Of a DNA stretch of 64,000 nucleotides, positions 45,836 through 57,950 are shown piece after piece; position 1 is the stretch's first letter; the number at the start of each line of letters is the position of its first letter. Origin of the DNA: Ctenosaura bakeri. Its lineage: Eukaryota; Chordata; Lepidosauria; Squamata; Iguanidae. The position numbers and the translations under genes were made by a program. The notes beneath the pieces are model-generated. The model did no database searches and had not been told where the DNA came from. It saw only the letters and a program-made list of their open reading frames with translations. The stretch is taken from contig CAOLHI010000389.1 in the NCBI GenBank assembly GCA_948474755.1, positions 434,001-498,000 on the forward strand. Reading direction: 5' to 3'.

Positions 45836-46177
45836 AAAAAAAGAGGGGGCAAACAGAAATGATTAGGAAAGATGAAGAAAGGGGGGTTAGTAATTGTAGA
45901 TTGACTGGAGAACATAAGTGAGCTGGGAGGGAGGGAGTCTAACAGATGAAACAAAGAATGTTGAAGGCTACTGCATGGACTGGCATGAGGGATCAAACCT
46001 ATGAGTAGTGGATTGTTTCTCCTGTCATCCCAGAATGGCTGTTCACATAAGTACAACTTCTCATTCCAATTGGTATGATGACCAAGTGAAGCTATCTTCT
46101 AGCCAGTTTATTTTTGTATAAATAAGAGACATCCATATCAGTGTCAACAAGTGAATACATATTTTTATGCAACTTTT

Positions 46178-46206
46178 AAAGTTTGTTTGTTTGTTTGTTT
46201 GTTTGC
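46178..46206 (+). repeat. (TTTG)n microsatellite forming the acceptor tract
   Basis: About seven GTTT units run directly into GCAG, the acceptor of the 46209 exon. Confidence 0.9.
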
Positions 46207-46208
46207 AG

Positions 46209-46535
46209 CTGTTAATATATTTAAAGCAACTGATGTTGAAAAAACAGTGGTAATTCCAGGATCTAGCAGTTTCTTAATTACTGAAGTTGTAGATGACATC
46301 AATGCTTTAGGAAATGCTGTTATGCCTAATCAAGTGACTTTAAACCAACCCATTCCAAATGGGCAGTGGTTTTTGTATAACTTTGGCACTAGAAATGGAA
46401 GAAAATGGAGAATTATTGTTGACATATGTAGATATACAATACAACAGTTTGATGATTTACCTCTGCATGCAATTGAATACTTGGATATCGGGTCAAAACA
46501 AGAGTTTACATTCAGAGTAACTCCAGTTAATGTAG
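46209..46535 (+). CDS. CATSPERB: CatSper subunit exon (seventh in window)
   Basis: The exon is 327 bases; two bases complete alanine and one G is left over. Acceptor GTTTGCAG, donor TGTAG/GTAAGG. The frame reads VNIFKATDVEKTVVIPGSSS, FLITEVVDDINALGNAV, NGQWFLYNFGTRNGRKWRIIVDICRY and EYLDIGSKQEFTFRVTPVN. It is the longest coding exon here. The beta-strand-rich text with one cysteine (VDICRY) fits an Ig-like or stem domain. Gene assignment rests largely on this and the next exon. Confidence 0.78.
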
Positions 46536-49339
46536 GTAAGGTTTTCAAAATCTTTCTATCATCAGTACTCTTTATGAAATAGATATAAGGGTCTTTATAA
46601 TAGTTAAAGGGGAATTCTTTATGTGTACTTCCTGTGCCTTCAGTGAATATGTTCAGTGTAAAATGTATCATTGAGAGGAAATGTAAGATGTATTTTTCAG
46701 CTACATGTATGTTTTACTTACATAACCAACTTTAGATATATAAAGACCATAAACAATCCTTGTGCAGATATTTAATCCATACAAGCCCAATGTGGTTGTG
46801 CAGATGTTAGTAGCCATGTGCCCTAGAGCATCCCATGGGCTGATGCTAGTCATCTGCATATGTAAAAAAACAAAAAACAGTGATACTGAAACTCCACTTA
46901 ACAGGACCTAAAAATGAATTGGAAATAGTGAAGATGGTGAACCATTGCCATGATGTATTCACATTGCCCATTTCCAGTTAGCTGACCTGTTGCCATATTT
47001 TGAAGTGCCAAGGTCACACACACACACACACCTCTCTCTTTCTAGTAAGTGTCATCCCAGAAGGTAACCAAGACCATTTCATTTGTAGCTTGAAAACCAG
47101 TTAAATTAGATTAAGAAAGTGTTTCTTTCAAAAGTCTTGGAATGAGCCACCAAACAACTGCTTGATTATTTTGTAAGGAAGTTCATGTTAAGCAGCAGCC
47201 TGTAGTTACTCGCCTCTTCCAAGGCAGGTTTCTGTAACAGCTCTAGTCCCACAAGCTTCTCAGCATAGGTGGGACTGTACCCGCTCTAGGTGGCATCTAG
47301 TACTTTTTGGGCTTAGCTAGATAGTCCCTTCTTCCTAAATGTAGTAAGTCAAAAGGGGCATGCATGATTTGGCCTGGATTTGGACTTTAGACTAATTGAA
47401 CCTATACAAATGCAAGTCTTTGGCACAGTCAGTTCATTGTTATGGGAATTTGCCGTCACTCTAGTTCACCCTATCCCAGAATTACACTTGATCTGTCTGA
47501 TGTCTTACTCTTTTTTCCCTGTCATTTGATTTATACATTTGATTCTGTAGTGTACAGATGGTCTGATCAGCTCTCAGAGGAGATAACACTCAAAATAGGA
47601 TAGTAGGGAGTACGTTTTTAGCTATGTAAATTGGCTTTGTTTTGAAGAGAGCTCAAGATCCCGGCAAGACAAAATGAAATGCAGGAACAAGGACAGCAGT
47701 CCTGCAGCTGAAAGCAGGAAAAATTAGTAGCTTCAGCTCTGACTTCCTGGTACTGTCAGAACTTTTTAGCCTGTCCTGAGGGATCAAGTCTGAAATTCCA
47801 GGTGTTGCATAGCAATGGGTAGGGGAAATAAAGAAAGCCATTGGCCTTGTGAGAAAAAGCTGTCCTGCCAGCTCCCAAACAGAGCAGGATCCATCAGGAC
47901 AGCTTTCTCTTGTAACAGAGATGGCTTTCTCTGGCTCTTCCCGTTACCTATTACTGGTGTGCCCACGATCATTTAACCTTGCTGCCATTGCTGCACTGCC
48001 ACCATCTGTATCAGCCAATCAGATTATGACCTACTTAAGCCTAAAAATCAACAGCTCTACTTATCAAAAGGACCTTGGCTTCTGAGCATTGCAACATGTT
48101 AGTTAAAGGACCAATGCCCACTGATGCAATTGTTGATGCCTTGGGGACTAAGTACAAAATCTGGTTCCATTAGGTCAGCTAAGGCTGGGATGGGGTAGAG
48201 TATATCTCCTCAATAGTACTTAGAATACTATTTTTTATTGCATCTTGAGTGATATAGACATGTTGAGTCTATAGGCAATGAGTTTTGTACATGAAGACAC
48301 TTCTACAAATGTAAAAGTGAACCTAAGAATGTCAGGCATGGTCTATGTCTGTGTGGTTTGACTAGTGTGGTACCAAGTTCTTTACCAGATTGAATGATTC
48401 TGTTGAATTACCAGTATCTGCCATACACAGTTCTAGTTCTATTTCATGTATCTTCATTTATTTAAGGCAGTATTTAGAATGCATTTTAGATTTGCATGGT
48501 AGTTTTGTGCCATGAATTTAAACTGAACACTTTTTAACATACATATGCTTACAGGGCAGACAAAAGGGGAAAAAATGGTTCCAATCATGTCATTGATTAG
48601 CAAAGCCTTAGCCAATACCTTCCCTTTATACTTAGTTTTTTTTTCTAGGAATTAAGGGAAGGTCAACTGAACTGTAATTTCTTCAAACTTGCCATCCATT
48701 TTGAAAATATAGTAGAACTACAATGTGTATTATATGTATTCTTCTGTTTCAGCCTTCTAGACTTACTGCTGTTTATGAATTCTCAAAAATAATGTTTGTC
48801 AAGGGGAACAGGTTCCTCTCAAAATGTAGCTTAAATGTCTCTTTAGGTAAACCTAAATCCAACATGATTCAAGTGCCTGACTGCTAATACAGCAAAACTT
48901 TCTATCCCTTAGCTCCCACCTGCAATTATCTATGTCACTCAATAGTTTCTGAATGTTGGAGCCATTTTTGGGGTGCACAGGGTAGGTTTCAAAATAGACT
49001 AGAGATGGTTTCTCCCTACCAGTTTCATTCATAGAAGCAATACCATCAGTAGAACCAACCTATTTGATACTGATCAGGTATTTTATAGCAGGCAACATGT
49101 CATACTGATGTTCTGGTGGCAGTTATTCTCTACTAGATAAGCATGGATTCTTTATTTATATAGTGTTCTGAGGTGTATTCCTACTCAAGTGTATATGACA
49201 GAAAATTACACTGGAATCAGTCAGAATGCTCGGTTGTTTGTTCTGAGTGTGTTCTCAGAGCATGCTTTTCTTGCATGATGTTGTCCAAGAGGGAGGAAAG
49301 AGAGGAAATAAACATTATCTTTATTGTCTCATTCCACAG
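46536..49339. other. Intron sequence, nothing firm
   Basis: Contains a (CA)8 run near 47015-47031 and an inverted repeat AAAGCTGTCCTG/CAGGACAGCTTT (47866-47912). Nothing else recognised. Confidence 0.4.
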
Positions 49340-49479
49340 CCTATCAGATATTCCATAGGGAACTAATGAGGATGGTAGTTGGAAGGCCAACTCTCCTGGA
49401 TGTGGATACAGTAGACTACTGGGACGACAGTGATAGTTATATAATGCGTATCCGCGTTCATAGTAGATTTTTTGAACAG
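49340..49479 (+). CDS. CATSPERB: CatSper subunit exon (eighth in window)
   Basis: The exon is 140 bases; CC completes alanine and it ends in phase 0. Acceptor CATTCCACAG, donor GAACAG/GTAACA. The frame reads YQIFHRELMRMVVGRPTLLDVDTVDYWDDSDSYIMRIRVHSRFFEQ (46 residues, in parts: VDYWDDSDSYI, RVHSRFFEQ). The YWD-x-x-DSY motif is the strongest CATSPERB-like signature in the window. Confidence 0.78.
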
Positions 49480-51070
49480 GTAACATATACACAGCTTTTT
49501 CAAGATGTCTTATTAAAATATAAATAAATGTAACATATCGTTTAATCAGACTAGTTTACATTGTTTTCTCAAGTAAAATTCTGGAACTTTTAGGTCGGTG
49601 AGTTAAGTTAGTGATCTGTAATGACCTTCATCTCCGGGGCAGACTTAGAGTAGGGAATTAGTCTGAACCAGTTTTAAGTCTATAGTGTTGACAGGACTCC
49701 TACAAATTAATATGATTTGTTTAGGAATATATAAGGCTTAAACTAGCTGGCATTCTAGTTGTAGTGGATTGGGGATTACAATCAGGAGATTCATATTTAT
49801 GAAATTACACTAATAGAATTCTTATCCTCCAAACAGAAAAAAACTTTTGTTTGAAGGGAGAAAAATCACCTGTATCATACTTACTCAAAACATGAGCATG
49901 CTGCTAAATGCTTCTTGTATGTTAATTTCCATCCCAAATAAAGAGTGGAGCATTACCCCAGTAGTTACACCACTCCCTTTATCAGGATGGCAATTGCACC
50001 TTCCATCAGCCTTAGCCAGCACAGCCAGTGGAAAAGAGTATTGGGAACTGCAATTCAGCAGCATTTGAAGGGCCATAAAATTCTCAAAATTCTTCTATAT
50101 CACTATATCACTAGGATATAGAAGAGCTGAAATGAATAACAGGCTTTAGAGATGTAAATTTTTGCTTATTTTATTCTTGGAAATGAGAGAGAATAATTTC
50201 ACTAGTTTTCTTCCAGCTCTGGGAGAAAATGGCACATTTTTAAAAAAAGACTATTTGTAATTCCAGACTTTTCTGAATAAGAACCTGAGAAAATATTCCT
50301 GCACAGTAAATTTGTTTGTGTTGAAAAGATGTTTTTTTCTGCAGATATATTTCTTCATTTTCAGAAAACATGTCTTTGGTGGGGGGGGAAATTGTGCAGA
50401 ATACATGGCCCAGATCTTGTATAGTATTTAGGGGCGAAAAAAGCAGGGGAGGGGCGAGTGAGCTGAGATGGGAGCACTTGGCTTGAGCTCAGTTATCTAT
50501 TTTAAATTTTTATTTGGTTTTATTCTTAATCAATCTATTTAATGTTTATGAAATTCAGTGGTTTTGGCTTCTTTGCCTCTAAGGGTTTGGAGGACTTTTT
50601 AGTGATGTTTTAATTATCAGTTTACTGTGAGTTGTTTGAAAAGGCTGATGTCTTGGCTAATGAAGGCTGTCGAATGCTGCAACTCTAACCTCTGAGTCCA
50701 ACAAACAGTGAAGATTCTGTTTCTGCTACTCTTTGCACAAGGAGATTTAGAGTTTTAAAACTTGAAATAAAAACAGTTTTCAAACACAAAGCATTACTAA
50801 GGATGCCTAATCAGAGAATTCAGTAAGGGCACTGAGCCAGAAAAAGAGTAGGGGCAATTATTTTAACCAGCAAATATTTGTGGAGCATAAACTCCACATT
50901 TGCAGCCTGGTGAATGGGAAAAAGACTCCCTACCAGAGGAACAGTTCTAGTGTTTTATCCGGCTGTATTGTTTCTTTTATCTACCTCTTTTTTAAAAAAG
51001 TGAGTAGAAAGAGTGGTCAAGAAGTGCTTCACTAAAACAATGCAGAGTTTCACCATGCTTAAAGAAGGCA
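49480..51070. other. Intron with a short squamate-type repeat
   Basis: Near 49985-50085, CTTCCATCAGCCTTAGCCAGCA, GGGAACTGCAATTCAGCA and ATTTGAAGGGCC resemble a short dispersed repeat common in squamates (family not known to me). The rest is plain AT-rich intron. Confidence 0.4.
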
Positions 51071-51074
51071 GTTA

Positions 51075-51885
51075 TCAGACCATTGCTGAAAAAGCCCTTC
51101 CTGTATTGCACTATATTGGACTAATACTGCCCAGTTTCCAGTATTCTATTTTTGGGTAAGGCACTGGAGAATAGGGCGGCCACGAAGCTTCAGGGGTTTC
51201 TGGATTTCCTAGATTCTGGATGAGATGGATTAAATAGGTCTGGTTTTAGGCCAGGCTAGGGGACAGATAGCTTTGGTTGCCTTGGTGGATGACCAAGGAA
51301 CTGGACGGGGAGAGTGGCCATTTCCACACTACATTGTTATGTGCTATTATTCTACTTTCAACATCCTGTGGAATTCTGGGGTTTGTAGTTTACTGAGGCC
51401 AAAGAGCTCTTTGACCGAGAATTCTAAATGCCCCTCCCTAAACTGCAAATGCCAGGATTCCATAGGATGTTGAAAGTAGAATAATAGTACTATAGCACTA
51501 TAACAGTGCAGTGCATAAATGGCCAATATGTCCCTATTGGTTTTGCTAGGTTCTTGGCATCTTGTGAGCCACTTGGCTATGATTGGACTTGGAAACACTT
51601 TTTTATAGTGGTTTTATTCCTTCTTGGGCAAATGAACCCAGAAGGTGGTACTGGGGGACTCCTGTGTGACTCTTTGGCTGTTGACATGTAGGGTCTCTTG
51701 CGGTTCAGTTTTGTACCCCATGATATTTAACATATGCATTAAATTGCTGAGAGAGGTTGTCTAGAGTTTAGGGATTTGGTGTGAGACTTGTCCTTTCCAC
51801 CTTAATCCAAGGAAGTTGTCTAGTTTCTAAACAAGTGCCTGTCATCATTAACGAACTGATGAGGGTGAACGAACTGAAACTTAAC
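51075..51885 (+). pseudogene. L2-type LINE relic split by a MITE
   Basis: Left part (to 51315): RPLLKKPFLYCTI-like text, GKALEN and VALVDDQGTGRGE. Right part (from 51525): MSLLVLLGSWHL and PEGGTGGLLCDSLAVDM. Order and motifs parallel the L2 at 15708-16300. Heavily mutated. Confidence 0.55.
51316..51524 (+). mobile_element. Palindromic Harbinger-type MITE inside L2
   Basis: Ends GGCCATTTCCACACTACA and TGCAGTGCATAAATGGCC are inverted. The complementarity continues inward (TATTATTCTACTTTCAACATCC with its complement at 51465-51487). Flanks AGT/AAT would be an imperfect 3-base duplication. The L2 reading order is continuous across it. Confidence 0.7.
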
Positions 51886-52176
51886 AAGAGGGGTGATCCT
51901 GGTTGGTTGAAAGGCTACTCTTCCCATAAACACCTCATAAGTACCTTTGCTCTGGGCAGGAAATAATCACATTTACTTGGGAAGGTAATGTGTACCACAA
52001 ATGAACATGAGGTTTTCTGTCCAGTGGATCAAAGATTGGAGTGCACCTCTTACTTTATTCGGGGTCAGAGTTAAAGTACAAGAAGGATCCATCAGTGTGC
52101 TCATGTAGCACTGGGGAGAAAGAGTGATCTGTGGCCCAAACTGTCTTACTTTGGGGCACATAGCTCCAAACACGTC

Positions 52177-52233
<57 letters not shown>

Positions 52234-53515
52234 ATCCAAGTTTGTTTGTTTCTAATTCAGGGAATTTCCTTCCTTTTTGAAATGTAGGAAAACATAAAAG
52301 GAGAACAGAGTAATACTGTCTATAGTCATAGCAACAATCAAAGTAAACATGACCTTATTGGTTTAGATTCACTTCATAAACCAGACTGAATTCTCCCAAC
52401 CAGTTAATGAAGCCACACCCACCCTCAAAAAGGAGAAGAAGTTGCTATTGCTATTTTAGCCTGTCTCCTTAAAAAGCAGGTCCTTCATACTATAAGTTAT
52501 TGCTTATAAATGAACCCCCTATGAGAGTATGCTAGTTTATGTTTTTCCCATTGGAAACACATTGCAGGGTCAGATGTGTTCCAACAAAAGTTAATTTTCC
52601 CTAAGAAACAGGGATAGGAAACTACAATTTGCCCAATGATTTTCACTCTACTCTGTTTTACTTGGATAAAAGGTACAAATAGAGAATTTAATATTTCAGA
52701 AGATGACAAGACTAAAAGGTAGAATTACAGCATCCCTTAATAATAGTAAGCAAAAGGTGACTAAAAGAGAAAAAATAAAAGGTGAAATGGTATTGCCTAG
52801 TTTGTGTTTCAATGAACAAGGATCTTCAGTATAGTTTAACACAGTTTTGTATTATAATTACTGTGCAGTAACTCTGAAGCAGAGTACTTCTGGACAGAAA
52901 CCTGCTGTACCATCTTTTCCTTCGTAATAGATTTTAAAAAGAAAAAAGCATGGAATAGGTAGTAGAGAAATACATATTAAAAACAATAATATTTGAACAA
53001 CCTGGAAAATTCTACCAACGAGGCAGTGGTTCTGTGCATGCAACAGGCCATATGTACACACTCTCACTTGGAAGCATTCCAGTGACTCTGAATTTCAGAG
53101 GAATGTGAATACATCAGTCCCAGTCCAGCTAAATTAATTGTGACTTGATGTTGTGCACACCTAGAACTGTGTTTCAAGATTTGCTGAAAACAGGATGAAC
53201 GTTATTAATTTCTTCTTTGCTGTGGATTTTTTCTTGCGGGGTGTGTGTGTGTACAGTTATACATGTTGTGTTCTGCACCTACATAATTTTTCCAAAACAT
53301 TCTGTAGCTGAAAGTTTTGGCTAGAACCATATCCTATTCCAGTATGCATATTCAGAGGGTTTGGTGTTCTTGCTCACTATTCCCATTCCATTCCAGTTGA
53401 ATGACCACAGTATCAGTTTTGATGAGAGTCTTTTTGTTGCCTGCTTCTGGTAGTGGTGCTGAATGAGAACTGAGAGGAGAACTTTCTCATTTCTTTGGTT
53501 TTCCCTTCTTTACTT
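51886..53515. other. Intron with a trinucleotide microsatellite
   Basis: (ATT)n, about 18 units, lies at 52176-52232. No genes or elements recognised otherwise. Confidence 0.5.
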
Positions 53516-53700
53516 TGGTGTTTGCTGTTAAGTTGACTGTGACTTATGGCAACCCTGTTTAGGTCTTGCAGGTCCAGGGTGTGTGTTCCTTGATGGAGTC
53601 TATCCATCTGTAGTGCAAGCTTTCTCTTTTCCTACTGCCTTCTACCTTATCAAGCATTATTGTCTTTTCTGATGAGGCATGTCTTCTTAGTAATACTCTC
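53516..53700 (+). repeat. Decayed squamate retroposon segment
   Basis: TTTGCTGTTAAGTTGACTG, ACTTATGGCAACCCTG, GGAGTCTATCCATCTG and CCTACTGCCTTCTACCTT are phrases I associate with a common squamate retroposon family, exact name uncertain. Confidence 0.42.
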
Positions 53701-54541
53701 AGGGGGAAAGCAAAATGTTTTATAACAAATAGAAAATTATATTATTGGAAATTTCTTATGCTTATTTGAGCCAACAAATTACTTTGCTCTGCTAGAATTG
53801 CCTTCTCACTAGGAAAAGTAGTAATAGTAGACTCATCATGATCCATGTCTGGTCCCACTTACATGGTTAATTGTAATTTGGTTTTTGCAAGTGGTTGCTA
53901 AAGCTCTGACTCTTCAGTTTCTAAGACCTTAAATATATTGAAGGTAGGAACTGTAAATCTATTGTCATTTAATGTTGACCTATAATCTCTAAAAACTCAT
54001 CAATTTTAGGTTGATTGGTTTTGTAGGGAAGACAAATTAGAGATGCTTTGTGAGTGCTTTTTGGGCCTCAGCTGACAATTGCAATAGCAATTAGTACTAC
54101 AAATTTCAGAAATGAAGAGGAAAAATCCATTTCTCCCAGCAGTTCCTCACTCTAAATAAAACAAAAAGGAGCAGAAAAGAATATAAGCCCTACTATATAT
54201 AAGGAATCTTGCTGTTCAGTACTGAGGCAAACAAAAGTTTGGTCTCTGATTCTTAGTTTCAGTAGGGTGTTTAACATATGCCTCAGAAAGACTCTGAAAT
54301 TATTCAGAGGTCCCAAACAGGACTCGGAGACAAGTAGAATTTTTTTTAAAAAAATTCCTCTTGTATCTTTTGAAGTTCTAAAGAATATCTAGTGCCACCT
54401 CCTTGAAGACTGCAGTCTGTTCAATAAGACGGTTTGTTTATAATTATCTCATTGTTATCGAGTCAACCATAAAACAACTAACCAGTCCTTTTCATGGCCA
54501 AGGGACAAATTCTCACTTCAAAGTATTCCAAAATAGCAAAG
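53701..54541. other. Intron sequence, nothing recognised
   Basis: AT-rich, no supported feature. Confidence 0.45.
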
Positions 54542-57500
54542 CAGTGATCTCTGTAACTCACGCAAATTGGTCTTTCTGAACCTGCACAGCATAGTTTTGG
54601 AACTTTCCAGAGTTCTTCTATAGCATTTTAGCATTAGTCTCAGCTTTTCTACTATGCATGTCCAGTGTGGTTTGTGCCTTTCTGGTCATCTTCATTTTAA
54701 CTTCCATAGCATATGCAGCTGTTACCCTGAAAATTGGGGGTCCCACGAGGGGCGCCCGGCTTTGCCAATTAAAACACTGATTTTGGGGAAGTTAGCCTGA
54801 ACACTGTTTGGTTAGCAAGAGGCAGGGTAACATTGCGGGATCTTTAACCCTATGTATACAGCAGCGGGTCAGAGAGTAGCTAGACAAGGTTTTACAAATG
54901 AAGAACAATTCTTTATTGAGAACAAAACACAGAAGACAAACATAAACTAACTAACTGGAAAAGAAAAGAGTTGCAAGGGAAGGCAATACGACCTGTTCTG
55001 TAGTCCTGGGGAGAAGCTGGAGATTCGGGGAAGAAAGCTCAGCGTGGGGCGCTGAGGGGAGTCCTTTAAACACAACAGCGGCAGGGCAGGATGGCAGTCA
55101 AAGGTGATCCGAGGATCAGTTGAAAATGAAGGGTTTTTATAGGGAGGTTTGTGCCTTTCGGCTATGGCAATCTCAAAGAGAACAAAAGGGGTTTCGGTGC
55201 TGGACAAGGGATCTGGTGAGGTCATCGTTAACATGATGGGATTTGCATGTAAAGACAATACCTTTGGCCGAGACGTTGATGGCCCAACATAAAAGAGTAA
55301 CTTGACTGACAGCCGTGTGGCTATTGAGGAGTTTGTGGCGGGAAGTTCCCTAAAGCTTCGGGTGAAGTTTGAGTTGCTGGCTTCAATGGGGAATGGAATG
55401 CAAACCATTAACGGCCGCGCTCTGCCCGTGCTTGTCCGGAGAACTTGCAGACACGTGAGATGAGGTCACTGTGAGCCAGTTCAGCTAAGGCCGAATTAAA
55501 TAATATCAAAAAGGATATCTGGGGGTCCTCACCAAGGGTGCCATAGCGGAAATAAGACAGCAAGGTTATGAAACTCCATTTTTTCCTCTAGGCCCAGTGT
55601 TTCTATTCTTTGTCTACCCTCTTTTCTTGTCCATCTGTATATATTTTTTAAAAAAGTCAAACCTTTCCCAACTCCTTATTCTTCTTTGTTCTTCCTCTCT
55701 CTTCATCATTTTATCATCATCTTTGCTGTTTGTTACCTCCTTCTACTTATATCTCTGGTGTGTATACAGCAGTTTTATGGCCTCAGGGGTCTTGTTCAAC
55801 AAATGCACATCTTGTGAGTTGAAGAGTCCAGTCCCTGAAGAGCACTCCAGCTGCTTATTCTGCTTAATTGAGGCCCATCTTATGGGGGAACTGTGGGCAC
55901 TGTCAGGATTTTACAAAGCAAACCTGAAGGAACTATGCTGCTGACCTTCAGCCCCATGCTCTTGAGGATGCAATCTGTTTTTCACACTCTTTAGGAGCAT
56001 TGTGTATTTAAAACATGGAGCTCAGCAAGATCGCAGAACTGGTCCCAGTTCTGACTCCTTTGGTTTTGGAGCCCCTAGTTCCAGTATAGGGTTGTCTTCC
56101 TCCATCCTGAAGGTGCAGATAATATCTATGGTGTCAGAACACCCTTTGAAGAACTCCCACTCTCATTCATAATGTTGAGAGACCAATACAGGAAGGACAA
56201 AAAGAAGATTAAACATGTATTTCCTTCTTCTTTGAAGGGTTTGGTTCCAAGCCCAATGTTGATGGTGTTGGATCTGATGGACCAACAGTTGTAGGTTGCA
56301 TCAGATGTTGTCCAAGTTCTAACTTGCTTCACCGTTTCCCTGCTTACAATCTTCTCACCTATTCAGGACTTATTTTTGGTTGATGAAAGGATAGACTTGC
56401 AAACCACACAGTATCAGAATATCTTGTCAGAAATGGAGGTAGATGTGCAACTGGTGGCATCCTATTCTGAAGGTGAACTTCCGGACTCCTCACCTTATCT
56501 TGCCTCTTTTCAGTTGAAGGAAGCCTTGGAAGAGGTTCTTATGTCAACAGACATTACGGCTCATTCTCTGTTGAATAGTCCTGAAGCCAGACTTGATCAC
56601 TAGCTTCATGTTGGATTTGATATTATGAAACCTCCAACCTCAGCAGTCAGACTTCCTGTTCTCAGTCTTGACATCACCATCATTATCTTATCAGAGTAGT
56701 CTTCATGGATTCTAATTTCTCTTCTGTCTCCCATTGCCATCATTTTCCCTTGAATCCAGGGACAGAATTTAATACCCTCCCAAGACAGCCCCTCTATCCT
56801 GAGAACCTGGAATGTACTGCCTTGCATGTCTTGCTCTTTACCTCAAACAAGGTTTAGAGTTCCTGTATAAGTAAGCCATGGAGGCAAAAAGTATCTGGTG
56901 TCAAACAATCCAGGGTCAAGAAAATCATTAATCAGAGTCAGGATTCATGGTAGCCCTCCTTAAACTGTGCAGGGATTATAAGTCTGATAGGCACACTTTT
57001 CCAAGTTGGAGCTGTCAAGAGGAAGACTGAAGTTGTACTCAGCAAGGTAGCTGGTGGTTTTAATTTCCTTATATAAGTAGCATGTTCAACCAGTGCCCAG
57101 ATCTCAGGCAGTAAAGCATTCCACAGCTGTGTTCCTCCTGATGTCTTGATTGCAGCCTCTCATTTGTGGGGAATGGTCTGGGCCAGAGGCCTGAGCTTTC
57201 ACCTTTCTCTGGGAGTGGGGGGGCCTTTCTTCTAGCTCCTCTTCCTGCTCTGAACCTGAGCTGACCTGACTTGCTGAACAGAAGTAGGACTTGGCTGACT
57301 ATTACGCTCTGCTGTGACTCCTCCAGTTGTAAGTCTGATTTATCTTCTGATGAAAATGGGATCATGACAGTGGGACCCACCAGCTCCTTGATATCCTTAT
57401 TTACCACCATGGGACTTTCCACCTTCAAACTGAGAATTGGCCTCAGTGGAAAGTAAAGCTGTCATCATGTTGGATCCAACAGCAGCCTTCAGCTACAATA

Positions 57501-57950
57501 TTTCGTCCTCCAAATTCAGCCTTGATAACATCAGTTGAACATTCTCCTATATTACAGCCAGAGCTGCTGGCAGTTACTGCATTGTCTCTGCATTGACTTC
57601 TATTTCAACTTCTGCACCTCCAATCATTGCTATACAGCCCTGACAATTATCTCATCAGCTCCTCAGTGTCCTCAACAATGGCCTTCCCTATCATTTGTCT
57701 CCATTTTGAGCCAATCAGCACCAATACCTAATCCTCCACCCCCTATACATGCTTCTACAAGGTCTACCACAGCTTTGGATCTGGCTCAGTCTTCAACTTC
57801 AGGATCTGACACAGATAATGATTATGAATCTAAAACCTCATTGTCATTATTGGATAGGTTAAACAACTCACCGGTGGTAGCACTAATCAGTAGGGGCCAA
57901 CATTCATTATCTCCATCTGAAGACTTTAAATTAAACAAATTATAGGGAGT
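54542..57950 (+). pseudogene. DIRS-type retrotransposon, left terminus plus gag, split by a solo LTR
   Basis: Left end AGTGATCTCTGTAACTCACG, AACTTTCCAGAGTTCTTC and CTATGCATGTCCAGTG resembles the DIRS left repeat. After the LTR (54720-55557), gag starts near 55778 with GVLFNKCTSCELKSPVPEEHSSCLFCL, the CX2C-X9-H-X2-CX2C motif. Acidic and serine/proline-rich segments follow (VASYSEGELPDSSPYLASF; SGSDTDNDYESKTSLSLL). No RT or recombinase follows before 57950. Many stops. Confidence 0.6.
54720..55557 (+). mobile_element. Solo LTR inside the DIRS fragment
   Basis: Starts TGTTACCCTGAAAATTGGGGG. Shared words with the 7069 LTR include AAGAGGCAGGGTAAC, GCGGGATCTTTAACCC and CGGGTCAG. The 4-base repeat CAGC (54716-54719 and 55558-55561) marks the target, though the 3' end is then ...AATAAGA, not the usual CA; an alternative end two bases later would lose the duplication. 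Otherwise like 7069 and 36908. Confidence 0.65.

Larger units (their letters stand above)
40429..46068 (+). mobile_element. Third DIRS-type retrotransposon, near full length, decayed
   Basis: The left terminal repeat (CCAATCCACTACTCATGGG, TTTGATCCC, TCCATGCAGGAGCTTTCAACATTC, from about 40448) is matched in reverse complement by 45890-46015. An internal complementary region lies at about 45715-45835 and the right terminus at about 46068. Length, about 5.6 kb, equals the inner element. It belongs to the same subfamily as the outer DIRS, judged by near-identical gag, RT and recombinase text. All genes carry many stops. It sits in the intron before the exon at 46209. Confidence 0.82.

Noticed and set aside
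51973..52239. Minus-strand frame starting with a poly-isoleucine run
   Set aside because: Translation of the ATT trinucleotide repeat.
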